Source of the DNA: Gemmatimonas sp.
GTDB taxonomy: Bacteria > Gemmatimonadota > Gemmatimonadetes > Gemmatimonadales > Gemmatimonadaceae
Reading direction: 5' to 3'
NCBI GenBank assembly: GCA_011390885.1
Contig: JAABRO010000008.1
Coordinates: 18,397 to 82,396, forward strand
Length of the DNA stretch: 64,000 nucleotides
Each line of letters opens with the position of its first letter. Positions within the stretch are counted from its first letter, which is position 1. The translations under genes were made by a program, and so were the position numbers. The notes below the pieces were generated by a model, which ran no database searches, was not told the DNA's origin, and was given only the letters and a program-made list of their open reading frames with translations. Below, one piece after another: positions 32,295 through 42,514 of the stretch.

Positions 32295-33475
32295 TGATCG
32301 CCGTGTCCCCGCGCACCGTCCGCTTCGCGCGGCCGTCGTCGCTGCTCGTTGCGCTTGCCACCGTCGGCGCAGTCGCGTGCGGCGGCAACGAGGCGACGGC
32401 AAATGACGCCGCCGCCGAGCCGACGACGATCGTCATCGGTCCCGAGAACATCGTGCTGGCCGAGCAGGATTCCATCCGCACCGGTCCCATCCTCACTGGC
32501 GCGCTCGTGCCGGCGCGCGAAGCGCGCATCCGCGCCGAGCTCTCCGGTCGCGTGCTCACCACGCTCGTCGAGGCCGGCACCGCCGTCTCCGCGGGCACCG
32601 TGCTCGCGCGCATCGACGACGCGGGCATCAGCGACGACGCGCTCTCCGCGAAGACGGCGCTCACGAGCGCCGCACTCGCCGCCGAGCAGGCTGATCGCGA
32701 ACTCGAGCGCGCCCGCACCCTGGGCAAGGCCGGTGCGATTGCCGTGCGCGACGTCGAGGCTGCCGAACGCGCGCAGCTGCAGGCCGCGGCGCAGCTCGAT
32801 GCGGCCAAGGCGCGACTGGCGAGCAGTGAGAAGTCGCTCGGCAACACCGTGGTGCGCGCGCCCTTCGCCGGCATCGTGAGCGAGCGATCCGTGAGCGCCG
32901 GCGACGTGGTGACCACGGGCGGCGCGCTGTTCACCATCGTGGACCCGCGCAGCCTGCGCCTCGAGGCCTCCGTGCCGGCCGACGCGGTCGGTGCGCTGCG
33001 CGTGGGCGCACCCGTGACGTTCGCGCTCAACGGCTACCCCGACCGCACGTTTGCCGGTCGCATCACGCGCATCAGCCCGGTGGCCGACGCGGTCACGCGG
33101 CAGGTCGGCATCATTGCCGAAGTGCCCAATCGTGACGGCCGGCTGGTGGGTGGCCTGTTCGCCGAAGGGCGTGTTGCCTCCGACGTGCATGTCGCCGTGG
33201 TGCTCCCCGAGACCGCCGTGGACCAGCGTGGTGCGACGCCTGTCGTGATGCGCCTCAAGGCCGGTCGCGTGGAATCGGTGGACGTCACGCTTGGCCTGCG
33301 CGATCCGGCGCGTGAGACGATCGAGATCACCACCGGCATCGCTGCGGGCGACACCGTGCTGACCGGCGGGGCGCGCGGCCTGAGCGCGGGTACGCCGGTC
33401 GCGGTACGCGCGGTGCAGGACGCTTCGCCCGGTGCCGCACCGACGCCTGCGCCCTCGACCCCGCCCGTGAACTGA
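32294..33475 (+). CDS. RND efflux periplasmic adaptor (membrane fusion protein)
   Basis: About 393 residues from an ATG that overlaps the tolC-like stop (TGATG); a GTG 3 nt earlier is also possible. A hydrophobic N-terminus leads to a Cys (GAVACGG) that is a possible lipidation site. The biotinyl-lipoyl domain is split around an alpha-hairpin: first half AREARIRAELSGRVLTTLVEAG, hairpin about residues 115-180, second half NTVVRAPFAGIVSERSVSAGD. Beta-barrel and membrane-proximal domains follow. It links the TolC-like duct to the RND pump. Confidence 0.9.
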   Translation: MIAVSPRTVRFARPSSLLVALATVGAVACGGNEATANDAAAEPTTIVIGPENIVLAEQDSIRTGPILTGALVPAREARIRAELSGRVLTTLVEAGTAVSAGTVLARIDDAGISDDALSAKTALTSAALAAEQADRELERARTLGKAGAIAVRDVEAAERAQLQAAAQLDAAKARLASSEKSLGNTVVRAPFAGIVSERSVSAGDVVTTGGALFTIVDPRSLRLEASVPADAVGALRVGAPVTFALNGYPDRTFAGRITRISPVADAVTRQVGIIAEVPNRDGRLVGGLFAEGRVASDVHVAVVLPETAVDQRGATPVVMRLKAGRVESVDVTLGLRDPARETIEITTGIAAGDTVLTGGARGLSAGTPVAVRAVQDASPGAAPTPAPSTPPVN

Positions 33476-33514
33476 TCGCACATCCGGCGCCCTCGTCCCT
33501 CCAAGGAATTCCGC

Positions 33515-36500
33515 ATGCTCATTTCCGATTACGCGATCAAGAAGCCGCTGATCACCATCGTGGCGATGCTCGCCCTGGTGGCGTTCGGCGGCGTCGCGCT
33601 GCTGCAGTTGCAGACCGACGAGTTTCCCGAGGTGACGCCGCCGGTCGTGCTCACCACGATCATCTATCCCGGCGCGTCCCCCGACCAGGTGGAGCGGGAG
33701 GTGCTGGAGCCGATCGAGGAAGCCATCCAATCCATCTCCGGCGTGGACAAGGTGCAGGGTGAGGCGCGCGACGGTTTCGCGCAGATCACCACCTTCTTCG
33801 TGTTCAGCAAGGACCTCGCCGAGGCCACGCAGGACATCCGCGACGCCATCAACCTCAAGCGTCAGGACCTGCCCGCCGAGATGGAGGAGCCGATCCTCAA
33901 GAAGTTCAGCCCCACCGATCGGCCCATCGTCACGCTGTCGCTCTTCTCCGAGCGCCTCTCGCCGCCGCAGCTGACGCGCATCGCCGACCCCGGGGTGGTG
34001 CGCGAGTTGCGTTCCATTGCCGGTGTCGCCGACGTGACGATCTCCGGCGCCGTGCAGCGCGAACTCACCGTGGAGGTGCAGCCGCAGGCGCTGCAGGCCG
34101 CGAACGTGAGCGTGCCCGAGGTGGTGGCCGCCCTGCAGGGACAGAACCTGGCCGTGCCGGTGGGGCGCCTCAACTCATCGCTCGACGAGCGCACCATTCG
34201 CCTCAAGGGCCGCCTCGACACCCCCGCCGACTTCGAGCGCATGGTCGTGGCCGATCGCGGCGGCGCGCTCGTGCGCCTCGGTGACGTGGCGCGGGTGAGC
34301 GATGGCATCGAGGAGCAGCGCACGCTCGCGCTCTTCAACGGCAAGGAAGCGATCGGCATCGACATCACGAAGACGGCCGGCTACAGCACCACCGATGTGG
34401 CCGAGCGCGTGATTGCGGCCGTCGAGAAGCTGCGCCCCACGCTGCCCGCGGGCGTGCAGCTCGACGTGATCAAGAACTCCGGCGTGCGCGTGGAGAACTC
34501 GGTGAAGAACGTGCAGAGCACGCTCATCGAGGGTGCCGTGCTCACCGTGCTCGTGGTGTTCCTGTTCCTCAACTCGTGGCGCTCCACCGTGATCACCGGC
34601 CTCGCGCTGCCGGTCTCGGTGCTCGCCAGCTTCGTGGCCGTGTACGCCTTCGGCTTCACGCTCAACACGATGTCGCTGCTCGGCCTGTCGCTGGCCATCG
34701 GCATCCTGATCGACGACGCCATCGTGGTGCGCGAGAACATCGTGCGCCATGTGGAGATGGGGAAGGATCACTACACCGCGGCGCGCGAGGGCACGGCCGA
34801 GATCGGGCTGGCCGTGACGGCCACCACGCTCTCCATCGTGGCCGTGTTCGTGCCGATCGCCTTCCTCGACGCCGAAGCGGGGCAGTGGTTCAAGCCCATG
34901 GCGCTCACGATCGCCTGCTCGGTACTCGTGTCGCTGTTCGTGTCCTTCTCGCTCGACCCGATGCTGTCGGCCTACTGGCCCGACCCGCACGTGCCCGAGG
35001 AGAAGAAGTGGTGGATCACGAAGCAGCTGGACAAGTTCAACCGCTGGTTCGACGGCCTCTCGCAGAAGTACCGCACCGTGATCGGCTGGGCGCTCGATCA
35101 TCCGAAGACGATGGTGACGCTCGCGGTGGCGAGCCTCGTGATCGCGATCGCCATGCCGGTGGTGGGACTCGTGGGCGGCGGCTTCTTCCCGGGCGACGAC
35201 CGCTCGGAGCTCAACATGGCAGTGGAGACGCCGCCGGGGTCGAGCCTCGACTTCACGCGCCTCAAGGCCGAGGAGGCCGCCGGCCTCGCGCGCTCGTACG
35301 GTGAGGTGGAGTACAGCTTCACCACGGTCGGTGGCGCCAGCGGCTCGGTCGACGCGGCCGCGATCTACCTCAAGCTCACGCCCAAGAACTCGCGCGAGCG
35401 CGGCGCCGAGACGATCGCCTCCGCGCTGCGCGAGGACGTCAAGCGCATCGGCGGGGCCACGGTGTTCGTGTTCGAGAGCGATTTCGGCGGTGCGCAGAAG
35501 CAGGTGCAGCTCGAGCTCCGCGGCAGCGACCCAGAGGCGCTCAACGAGACGGCGCAGAAGTACCTCGCCATCGTGCGCGAGGTGCCGGGCGCGGTGGACG
35601 TCGGACTCTCGAGCAAGGGGCAGAAGCCTGAACTCGACGTGCAGGTGGACCGCGGCCTTGCGGGCTCGCTCGGCCTGACGGTCGGGCAGGTGGCGCAGGC
35701 GCTGCGTCCCGCGTTTGCCGGCATCGAGGTGGGCGACTGGATCGATCCGTCGGGCGAGACGCGCGATGTGCGCGTGCGCCTCTCCCCCGAGTCGCGCTCG
35801 CGCGCGCTCGACCTGGAGCAGCTGCCGCTCACGGTGCGTGGCACCGGTGGCGCGACGGGCACGGTGCCGCTGGGCCAGGTGGCCACGGTGTCGTCGTCGC
35901 TCGGTCCGGCGATCATCAACCACCTCGATCGCGACCGCGTGGTGCGCGTTGAGGCCAACATCGCCGGCCGCTCGCTCTCCGAGGTGCTGGCCGACATCAA
36001 CGCGCGGGTGGCCGACGTGCCGCTCCCGCCGGGCGTGCGCTTCACGCAGGGCGGCGAGGCGGAGCAGCAGGCGGAGGTGTTCACCAGCATCATCATCGCG
36101 CTGGGCGTCGCGATCGGGCTCATGTACTTCATTCTCGTGGTGCAGTTCGGCTCGTTCCTGGATCCGATCGCGATCCTCATCTCGCTGCCGCTCTCGCTCA
36201 TCGGCGTGATGACGGCGCTCGCGATCACGGGCAACACGATCAACATCATGAGCATGATCGGCCTGATCCTGCTCGCCGGCATCGTGGCCAAGAACGCCAT
36301 CCTGCTCATCGACTTCGCGAAGTACTCGCGCGAGCAGGTGGGGCTGCCGCTGCGCGAGGCGCTGATCGAGGCGGGGGCCATTCGACTGCGCCCCATCCTC
36401 ATGACCACCTTCGCGCTCGTGGCTGGCATGGTGCCCATTGCGCTGGGCACCGGCGAAGGCGCGCAGTTCCGCGCGCCGCTCGGCGTGGCGGTGATCGGTG

Positions 36501-36661
36501 GCGTGATCACCTCCACCGTGCTCACGCTGCTGGTGATCCCGACGTTCTACGACATCATGGACCGCTGGCGGACGCGCGTGATGCGGCGGGTCGGCCTCAA
36601 GGCGCCGAACACCGCGGAGTTCCCCACGGTGGGCTCGCCGGTGCCGGCCATCGGGGATTGA
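33515..36661 (+). CDS. RND-family efflux permease (AcrB/HAE1 type)
   Basis: 1048 residues, the full length of the AcrB family. The proton-relay aspartates are in GILIDDAIVVRENIV (TM4) and the partner Lys is in GIVAKNAILLIDFA (TM10). Two large periplasmic loops follow TM1 and TM7, and the internal repeat is plain (TLNTMSLLGLSLAIG versus TINIMSMIGLILLAG). It would expel hydrophobic compounds or drugs using the proton gradient. The start lies 39 bp after the adaptor with an AAGGAA Shine-Dalgarno-like stretch at 33503-33508. The last gene of the TetR-TolC-MFP-RND operon. Confidence 0.95.
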   Translation: MLISDYAIKKPLITIVAMLALVAFGGVALLQLQTDEFPEVTPPVVLTTIIYPGASPDQVEREVLEPIEEAIQSISGVDKVQGEARDGFAQITTFFVFSKDLAEATQDIRDAINLKRQDLPAEMEEPILKKFSPTDRPIVTLSLFSERLSPPQLTRIADPGVVRELRSIAGVADVTISGAVQRELTVEVQPQALQAANVSVPEVVAALQGQNLAVPVGRLNSSLDERTIRLKGRLDTPADFERMVVADRGGALVRLGDVARVSDGIEEQRTLALFNGKEAIGIDITKTAGYSTTDVAERVIAAVEKLRPTLPAGVQLDVIKNSGVRVENSVKNVQSTLIEGAVLTVLVVFLFLNSWRSTVITGLALPVSVLASFVAVYAFGFTLNTMSLLGLSLAIGILIDDAIVVRENIVRHVEMGKDHYTAAREGTAEIGLAVTATTLSIVAVFVPIAFLDAEAGQWFKPMALTIACSVLVSLFVSFSLDPMLSAYWPDPHVPEEKKWWITKQLDKFNRWFDGLSQKYRTVIGWALDHPKTMVTLAVASLVIAIAMPVVGLVGGGFFPGDDRSELNMAVETPPGSSLDFTRLKAEEAAGLARSYGEVEYSFTTVGGASGSVDAAAIYLKLTPKNSRERGAETIASALREDVKRIGGATVFVFESDFGGAQKQVQLELRGSDPEALNETAQKYLAIVREVPGAVDVGLSSKGQKPELDVQVDRGLAGSLGLTVGQVAQALRPAFAGIEVGDWIDPSGETRDVRVRLSPESRSRALDLEQLPLTVRGTGGATGTVPLGQVATVSSSLGPAIINHLDRDRVVRVEANIAGRSLSEVLADINARVADVPLPPGVRFTQGGEAEQQAEVFTSIIIALGVAIGLMYFILVVQFGSFLDPIAILISLPLSLIGVMTALAITGNTINIMSMIGLILLAGIVAKNAILLIDFAKYSREQVGLPLREALIEAGAIRLRPILMTTFALVAGMVPIALGTGEGAQFRAPLGVAVIGGVITSTVLTLLVIPTFYDIMDRWRTRVMRRVGLKAPNTAEFPTVGSPVPAIGD

Positions 36662-36715
36662 GGTCCGGCGGCGGTCGCGGCGACGCGACCGGCGCCCTGC
36701 GCGTGATTAGCATTC

Positions 36716-36746
36716 GGGGACGCGACGCACGGCCGGTCGCGTCCCC
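36716..36746. terminator. GC-rich hairpin between RND gene and DedA gene
   Basis: A perfect 11-bp stem (ggggacgcgac / gtcgcgtcccc) encloses a 9-nt loop, 54 bp past the RND stop and 3 nt before the DedA GTG. There is no T-run, so it could be a terminator of the efflux operon or a structure limiting DedA initiation. A TAGCAT box lies just upstream (36708-36713). Confidence 0.4.
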
Positions 36747-37380
36747 GTCGTGTTCCGGGCCCTGGAGCCCACGTCGCCTCACACCCGTTGGTTGGTCGTG
36801 TCCCCGCTGCGCGCTCTCTTCACCTTCGCCGTCGTGGCGACCGCCCTGCCCGGGCCGGACGACCTGCTCGCGCTCGTCGCCTCGGTGGAGGACACGCTCA
36901 CCACCTACCTCGCGCTCGGCGCGAGCACGCCGTTCGTGTCGGAGCTCGCGCCGATCGTGGGCGGCATCGCCTCCCACGAAGGTCGGCTGCCGCTCGCGCG
37001 CGTGATCATCGCGGTCACGCTCGGCGGGTGGGTGGGCACCTCGCTGCTGTACCTCTCCGGACGGCTCAAGTGGGAGTGGCTGCGCCGCCGGTCGCGCACC
37101 GTGCGCACCACGGGCACGGTGGCGCTCCGCATCGTGAAGCGCAATCCGTGGCGCGCCTCGTTCCTGGTGCGATTCCTCTTCGGGGCGCGCATCCTGCTCC
37201 CCATGGCGTGCGGCGCCGCGCGCGTGCCGCTGGCGACCTACCTGCCCATGTCGCTGCTCGGCTCGCTGGCGTGGTCGGTGACGTTCGCGTTCGTGGGGCT
37301 GGCAGCGGGCGAGGCGGCGCACGCGGTGCTCGAGAACATCAAGCAGCTGGAAAGCGTGCTGATGGTGCTCGGCGGTGTGC

Positions 37381-39042
<1,662 letters not shown>

Positions 39043-39047
39043 GCAGG

Positions 39048-39053
39048 AAGCTA
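39048..39053 (-). promoter_or_regulatory. -10 box of probable leaderless ABC-F mRNA
   Basis: On the minus strand TAGCTT is followed by 5 nt and then the ATG at 39042, and is preceded by gcgc, as in other extended -10 elements here. It lies just past the decarboxylase stop at 39080. Confidence 0.5.
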
Positions 39054-39079
39054 GCGCAACGGCCGCGCGGGGCGCCGGG

Positions 39080-40621
39080 TCAGCCGACCCGTGCGACCGC
39101 GCTGTCGCGCACCACCCGCGCCGCCTCGCGCAGCGCCTTCCACGTGGCCTCCACGTGCTCACGCTGCGTGCGCACGCTGCCGATGGCGAGCCGCAGCACC
39201 ACACGGTCGCCCAGCTTGGTGTGCGACAGCAGCGCGGTGCCACTCGCGTTCACATGCTCGAGAATGGCCATGTTCCACGCGTTGCGCGTGGGCTCGTCCA
39301 GGCCCTCGGGCGCGTAGCGGAAGCACACCAGCGACAGCGGCACCGGCGCGGCGATCTCCCACCCGCCTTCGTAGTGCACCATGCCGGCGAAGTCGCGCGC
39401 CAGCTCGCAGTGATGCCGCAGCCGCTCGGCGATCCCCTCGGCCCCGAAGGCGCGCAGCACCATCCACAGCTTGAGCGACCGGAAGCGCCGGCCGAGCTGG
39501 AAGCCGTAGTCCATGAGGTTCACGACGGCGTCGTCCTCGCGCGTGCGCAGGTACTCCGCCACGAGCGAAAACGCGCCCTTGAGCACGTCGGGGCGCTTCG
39601 TGTACAGCACCGAGCAGTCCACCGGCGTGAACAGCCACTTGTGCGGGTTCACCACGAGCGAGTCCGCGCCGTCCACCCCGTCGAGCAGCCAGCGCAACTC
39701 GGGCACGATCGCGGCCGGACCGCCGTAGGCCCCGTCCACGTGCACCCAGCACCCCGCCTCACGCGCGATCGGTACGATCGCCGCGACGTTGTCGATGCTC
39801 GACGTGCTCGTGGTGCCCACGGTGGCGACCACGGCCATCGGCTTGTGTCCGGCGGCGATGTCGGCCGCGATGAGCTCACGCAATGCGTCGGGGCGCATGC
39901 GGAAGGACTCGTCCACCGGCACCTTCACGAGGTTGTCGTGTCCGAGCCCGAGCGTGATCACCGCCTTGTCCACGCTCGAGTGCGCGTGTGCGGAGCAGTA
40001 CACGCGCAGCGCCGGCTGCCCTTGCAGGCCGCGTGCGCGCACGTCGGGGGCCGCCGCCTCGCGCGCCGCCGCGAGTGCGTACAGCGTGCTCGTGGAGGCC
40101 GTGTCGGTGATCTCGCCGAACCAGCCGTCGCCGAGCCCCATGAGCTGGCGCAGCCAGTCCACGGTGCGGAGCTCGAGCTCCGTGGCCGCCGGGCTCGTGA
40201 GCCACAGCATGTTGTTCACGTTCAGCCCCGCCGCGAACAGCTCGCCGAGGATGCCGGGGTACGAGCCCGAGATCGAGAAGTAGCCGAAGAACGCGGGGTG
40301 ATTCCAGTGCGTGATGCCGGGCACGATCACGTCGTGGAAATCCTGCGCGATCGCGTCGAGCGACTCGCCGTGCACCGGTGCCGAGGGCGCGAGCCGTGCG
40401 GCGATGTCACCGGGCGCAACGCGTGGCTTGACCGGCACGCGCTCGGGGTGCTCGAGGTAATCGGCGATCCAGTCCACCGCCGCGTGCGCGGCGCGGCGGA
40501 ACTCGTCGGGAGAGATGTCGCCGAGCGTCTCGCGCGCGACGGCATCAGGCACGAACGCGGGGGACGATGTGTCCCCCGCGTTCGTGGCCTTCGTGTCCTG
40601 CGGGTCGTGCGGAGTCGTCAC
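39080..40621 (-). CDS. PLP-dependent decarboxylase (aromatic-L-amino-acid decarboxylase type)
   Basis: 513 residues from a GTG at 40621 overlapping (GTGA) the amidohydrolase stop. This is a group II decarboxylase: the PLP Lys is Lys328 in NPHKWLF, with HVDGAYGG and HSSVDKA also typical. The region VVDWI..YL and TSPAATELE match the AADC/TDC branch, so the substrate is probably an aromatic amino acid, giving an arylamine and CO2. The first 25 residues are low-complexity and encode a perfect 16-bp hairpin. It is translationally coupled to the M20 amidohydrolase, so an acylated amino acid may be deacylated and then decarboxylated. Confidence 0.88.
   Translation of the reverse strand: MTTPHDPQDTKATNAGDTSSPAFVPDAVARETLGDISPDEFRRAAHAAVDWIADYLEHPERVPVKPRVAPGDIAARLAPSAPVHGESLDAIAQDFHDVIVPGITHWNHPAFFGYFSISGSYPGILGELFAAGLNVNNMLWLTSPAATELELRTVDWLRQLMGLGDGWFGEITDTASTSTLYALAAAREAAAPDVRARGLQGQPALRVYCSAHAHSSVDKAVITLGLGHDNLVKVPVDESFRMRPDALRELIAADIAAGHKPMAVVATVGTTSTSSIDNVAAIVPIAREAGCWVHVDGAYGGPAAIVPELRWLLDGVDGADSLVVNPHKWLFTPVDCSVLYTKRPDVLKGAFSLVAEYLRTREDDAVVNLMDYGFQLGRRFRSLKLWMVLRAFGAEGIAERLRHHCELARDFAGMVHYEGGWEIAAPVPLSLVCFRYAPEGLDEPTRNAWNMAILEHVNASGTALLSHTKLGDRVVLRLAIGSVRTQREHVEATWKALREAARVVRDSAVARVG
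40550..40586. promoter_or_regulatory. Perfect 16-bp stem hairpin inside the decarboxylase 5' end
   Basis: cacgaacgcgggggac (40550-40565) and its exact complement (40571-40586) enclose a 5-nt loop. It lies about 35 nt into the decarboxylase ORF. No T-run follows on either strand, so it is not a standard terminator. It might attenuate translation or stabilise the upstream amidohydrolase mRNA. Confidence 0.6.
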
Positions 40622-42279
40622 TTCGATCCGCCCGATCCGGTGGTGCCGCGCACCGTGGGATACGTGATGCCGAGCTGCTCGAGGTACGTGCTGAATCGCG
40701 TCGGGTCGTAGTACAGCTTCCGGAGCTCCGGGCGGAAGCGGTTCATGACTTCCGCGTTGAGGTCGGCCACCGGGCGGTCGCTCGGCCGGATGAACGGCTG
40801 GTACTTCACGTCCTTGGTCTGCACGTCCTTGAAGTACGTCCACGCATCGCTCACCAGCGTGGGCGTGAGCAGCAGGTCGAGCATGGTGAGCGCCTGCACC
40901 TTGGCGCCGGCCAGGGCGCCCTTGTGCGCGATCGGCGTGGCCATCGCGATGCTGTTGGCCCAGTTGTGCCCCGGCAGCCCGGGAATGTTGGACGGGTAGC
41001 GCAGCGTGATCGTGGGCACGTTCCACGAGATGTCGCCGATGTCGTCGCTGCCGCCGCCGGTGAAGTTCTGCGACGTCTCGGTGCCGCGCAGCGGGTTGAT
41101 CTGCGTGGAGAGGCCGAAGCCGGGCTGTCCGAGCTCCTGCTGCAGCGCGCGCGCCAGCGTGAGGTCCTTCTCGTCCCACGTCGGCATGCCGACCTTCTTG
41201 ATGTTCTCGTACGTGGCTTCGGCGATCGGCTTGCTGAAGTGCGCCGACCACCCGGAGCCGAGCACGCGCACCGTGTCGAGTTCGGTGTCGGTCATCATCG
41301 CGGCGCCCTTGGCGATGCGCTGTCCCACCTCGAACAGCTCCATCGTGCGCGGGTAGTCCTGCTCGCGGAAGTAGAACCAGATGCTGGCCGTGCTCGGCAC
41401 CACGTTCGGCTGGTCGCCGCCGTCGCGGATCACGTAGTGCGAGCGCTGGGCGAGGCGCAGGTGTTCGCGGCGATACTCCCAGCCGCTGGCCATGAGCATG
41501 ACCGCATCGAGCGCGCTCTTGCCGCGCCACGGGCCGCCGGCGGCGTGCGCGCTGGTGCCGCGGAACTTGAACTCGGCCGAGACGAGCGCGGCCTGGTTGC
41601 TCTGCCCCCAGGTCACGCCGAGGTCGTTGGACACGTGCGTGAAGAGCGCCACGTCCGCGTCCTTGAACAGCCCATCGCGCACGAGGAACGCCTTGCCGGC
41701 CATGAGCTCCTCGGCCACGCCCGGCCACAGCACGAGCGTGCCCTGGATCTTCTCGCGCTCCATGAGCTTCTTGACCGCGATGGCCGCAGCCACGTTCACC
41801 GCCTGCCCGGAGTTGTGCCCCTCGCCGTGGCCGGGGCCGCCCTCGATGAGCGGGTCGCGGTAGGCCACGCCCGGCTTCTGCGACGCCTGCGGAATGCCGT
41901 CCACGTCGGAGCCGAGCGTGATGACCGGCTTGCCCGAACCCCACCGCGCGACCCACGCGCTCGGCATGTCGGCCACGCCGCGCTCGATGGTGAAGCCCTC
42001 CTTCTCGAGCATGCCCGTGAGGTAGCGCATGGTCTCGACTTCCTCGAAGCCGAGCTCGCTGAAGGAGAAGAGCATGTCCACGATTTCCTGGACGCGCTTG
42101 GCGTCGGCGTCCACCATGGTGAGCGCTTCGGCCTTGAGCTTGGCGAGACGCGGGTCGGCCTTGCGGGCCGGACCCTGCGCGCCCGCGATGGCGGGGAGGA
42201 CCGCACTGGCGGTGGCCGCGAAGGCGGCGGCAACGAGGCACGCGTGTCGCGTGCGTGAGAGCAGGCGGGCGAGGGGCAT
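40618..42279 (-). CDS. Exported M20-family amidohydrolase (AbgB-like)
   Basis: 553 residues from the ATG at 42279, which is followed by a signal peptide (ACLVAAAFAATASAVLPAIAGAQ). Zinc-peptidase landmarks are TLGSDVDGIPQ and GPGHGEGHNSG (about 100-140), and the insert dimerisation domain with KFRGTSAHAAGGPWRGKSALDA. This pattern fits the AbgB/p-aminobenzoyl-glutamate hydrolase and aminoacylase branch. It would hydrolyse N-acyl amino acids or amides in the periplasm. The decarboxylase gene overlaps its stop by 4 bp. It is divergent from the Omp85-like gene. Confidence 0.87.
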   Translation of the reverse strand: MPLARLLSRTRHACLVAAAFAATASAVLPAIAGAQGPARKADPRLAKLKAEALTMVDADAKRVQEIVDMLFSFSELGFEEVETMRYLTGMLEKEGFTIERGVADMPSAWVARWGSGKPVITLGSDVDGIPQASQKPGVAYRDPLIEGGPGHGEGHNSGQAVNVAAAIAVKKLMEREKIQGTLVLWPGVAEELMAGKAFLVRDGLFKDADVALFTHVSNDLGVTWGQSNQAALVSAEFKFRGTSAHAAGGPWRGKSALDAVMLMASGWEYRREHLRLAQRSHYVIRDGGDQPNVVPSTASIWFYFREQDYPRTMELFEVGQRIAKGAAMMTDTELDTVRVLGSGWSAHFSKPIAEATYENIKKVGMPTWDEKDLTLARALQQELGQPGFGLSTQINPLRGTETSQNFTGGGSDDIGDISWNVPTITLRYPSNIPGLPGHNWANSIAMATPIAHKGALAGAKVQALTMLDLLLTPTLVSDAWTYFKDVQTKDVKYQPFIRPSDRPVADLNAEVMNRFRPELRKLYYDPTRFSTYLEQLGITYPTVRGTTGSGGSK

Positions 42280-42514
42280 CGTGGGGACGGGAAGGGACGG
42301 GAGGGTGGGCGCCGGCGGGCGTCCGCGAGCATCATCCCAAGGTACGCAAAACGGCGCGGCGGCGTTCGGCTGGTCCCCGATTCGGTCCCACGATCGGGAA
42401 ACCGCGACCGCACACGTCCCGTACGACGGGGTATCTCGACGAGTGCCGCACGCCTCCCGCGCGGCCGAGTCTCCGCACCATCGCTGTCCCTCCTCCCCAC
42501 GCGACTGGTTCCGC

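Noticed and set aside
40550-40586. Intrinsic terminator for the amidohydrolase gene
   Set aside because: No T-run follows the stem on either strand, and the stem lies inside the downstream coding region.
39080-42241. A single 1053-codon decarboxylase-containing ORF
   Set aside because: The part upstream of 40621 is out of frame with the real M20 amidohydrolase and has no family similarity; the decarboxylase begins at the GTG overlapping the M20 stop.
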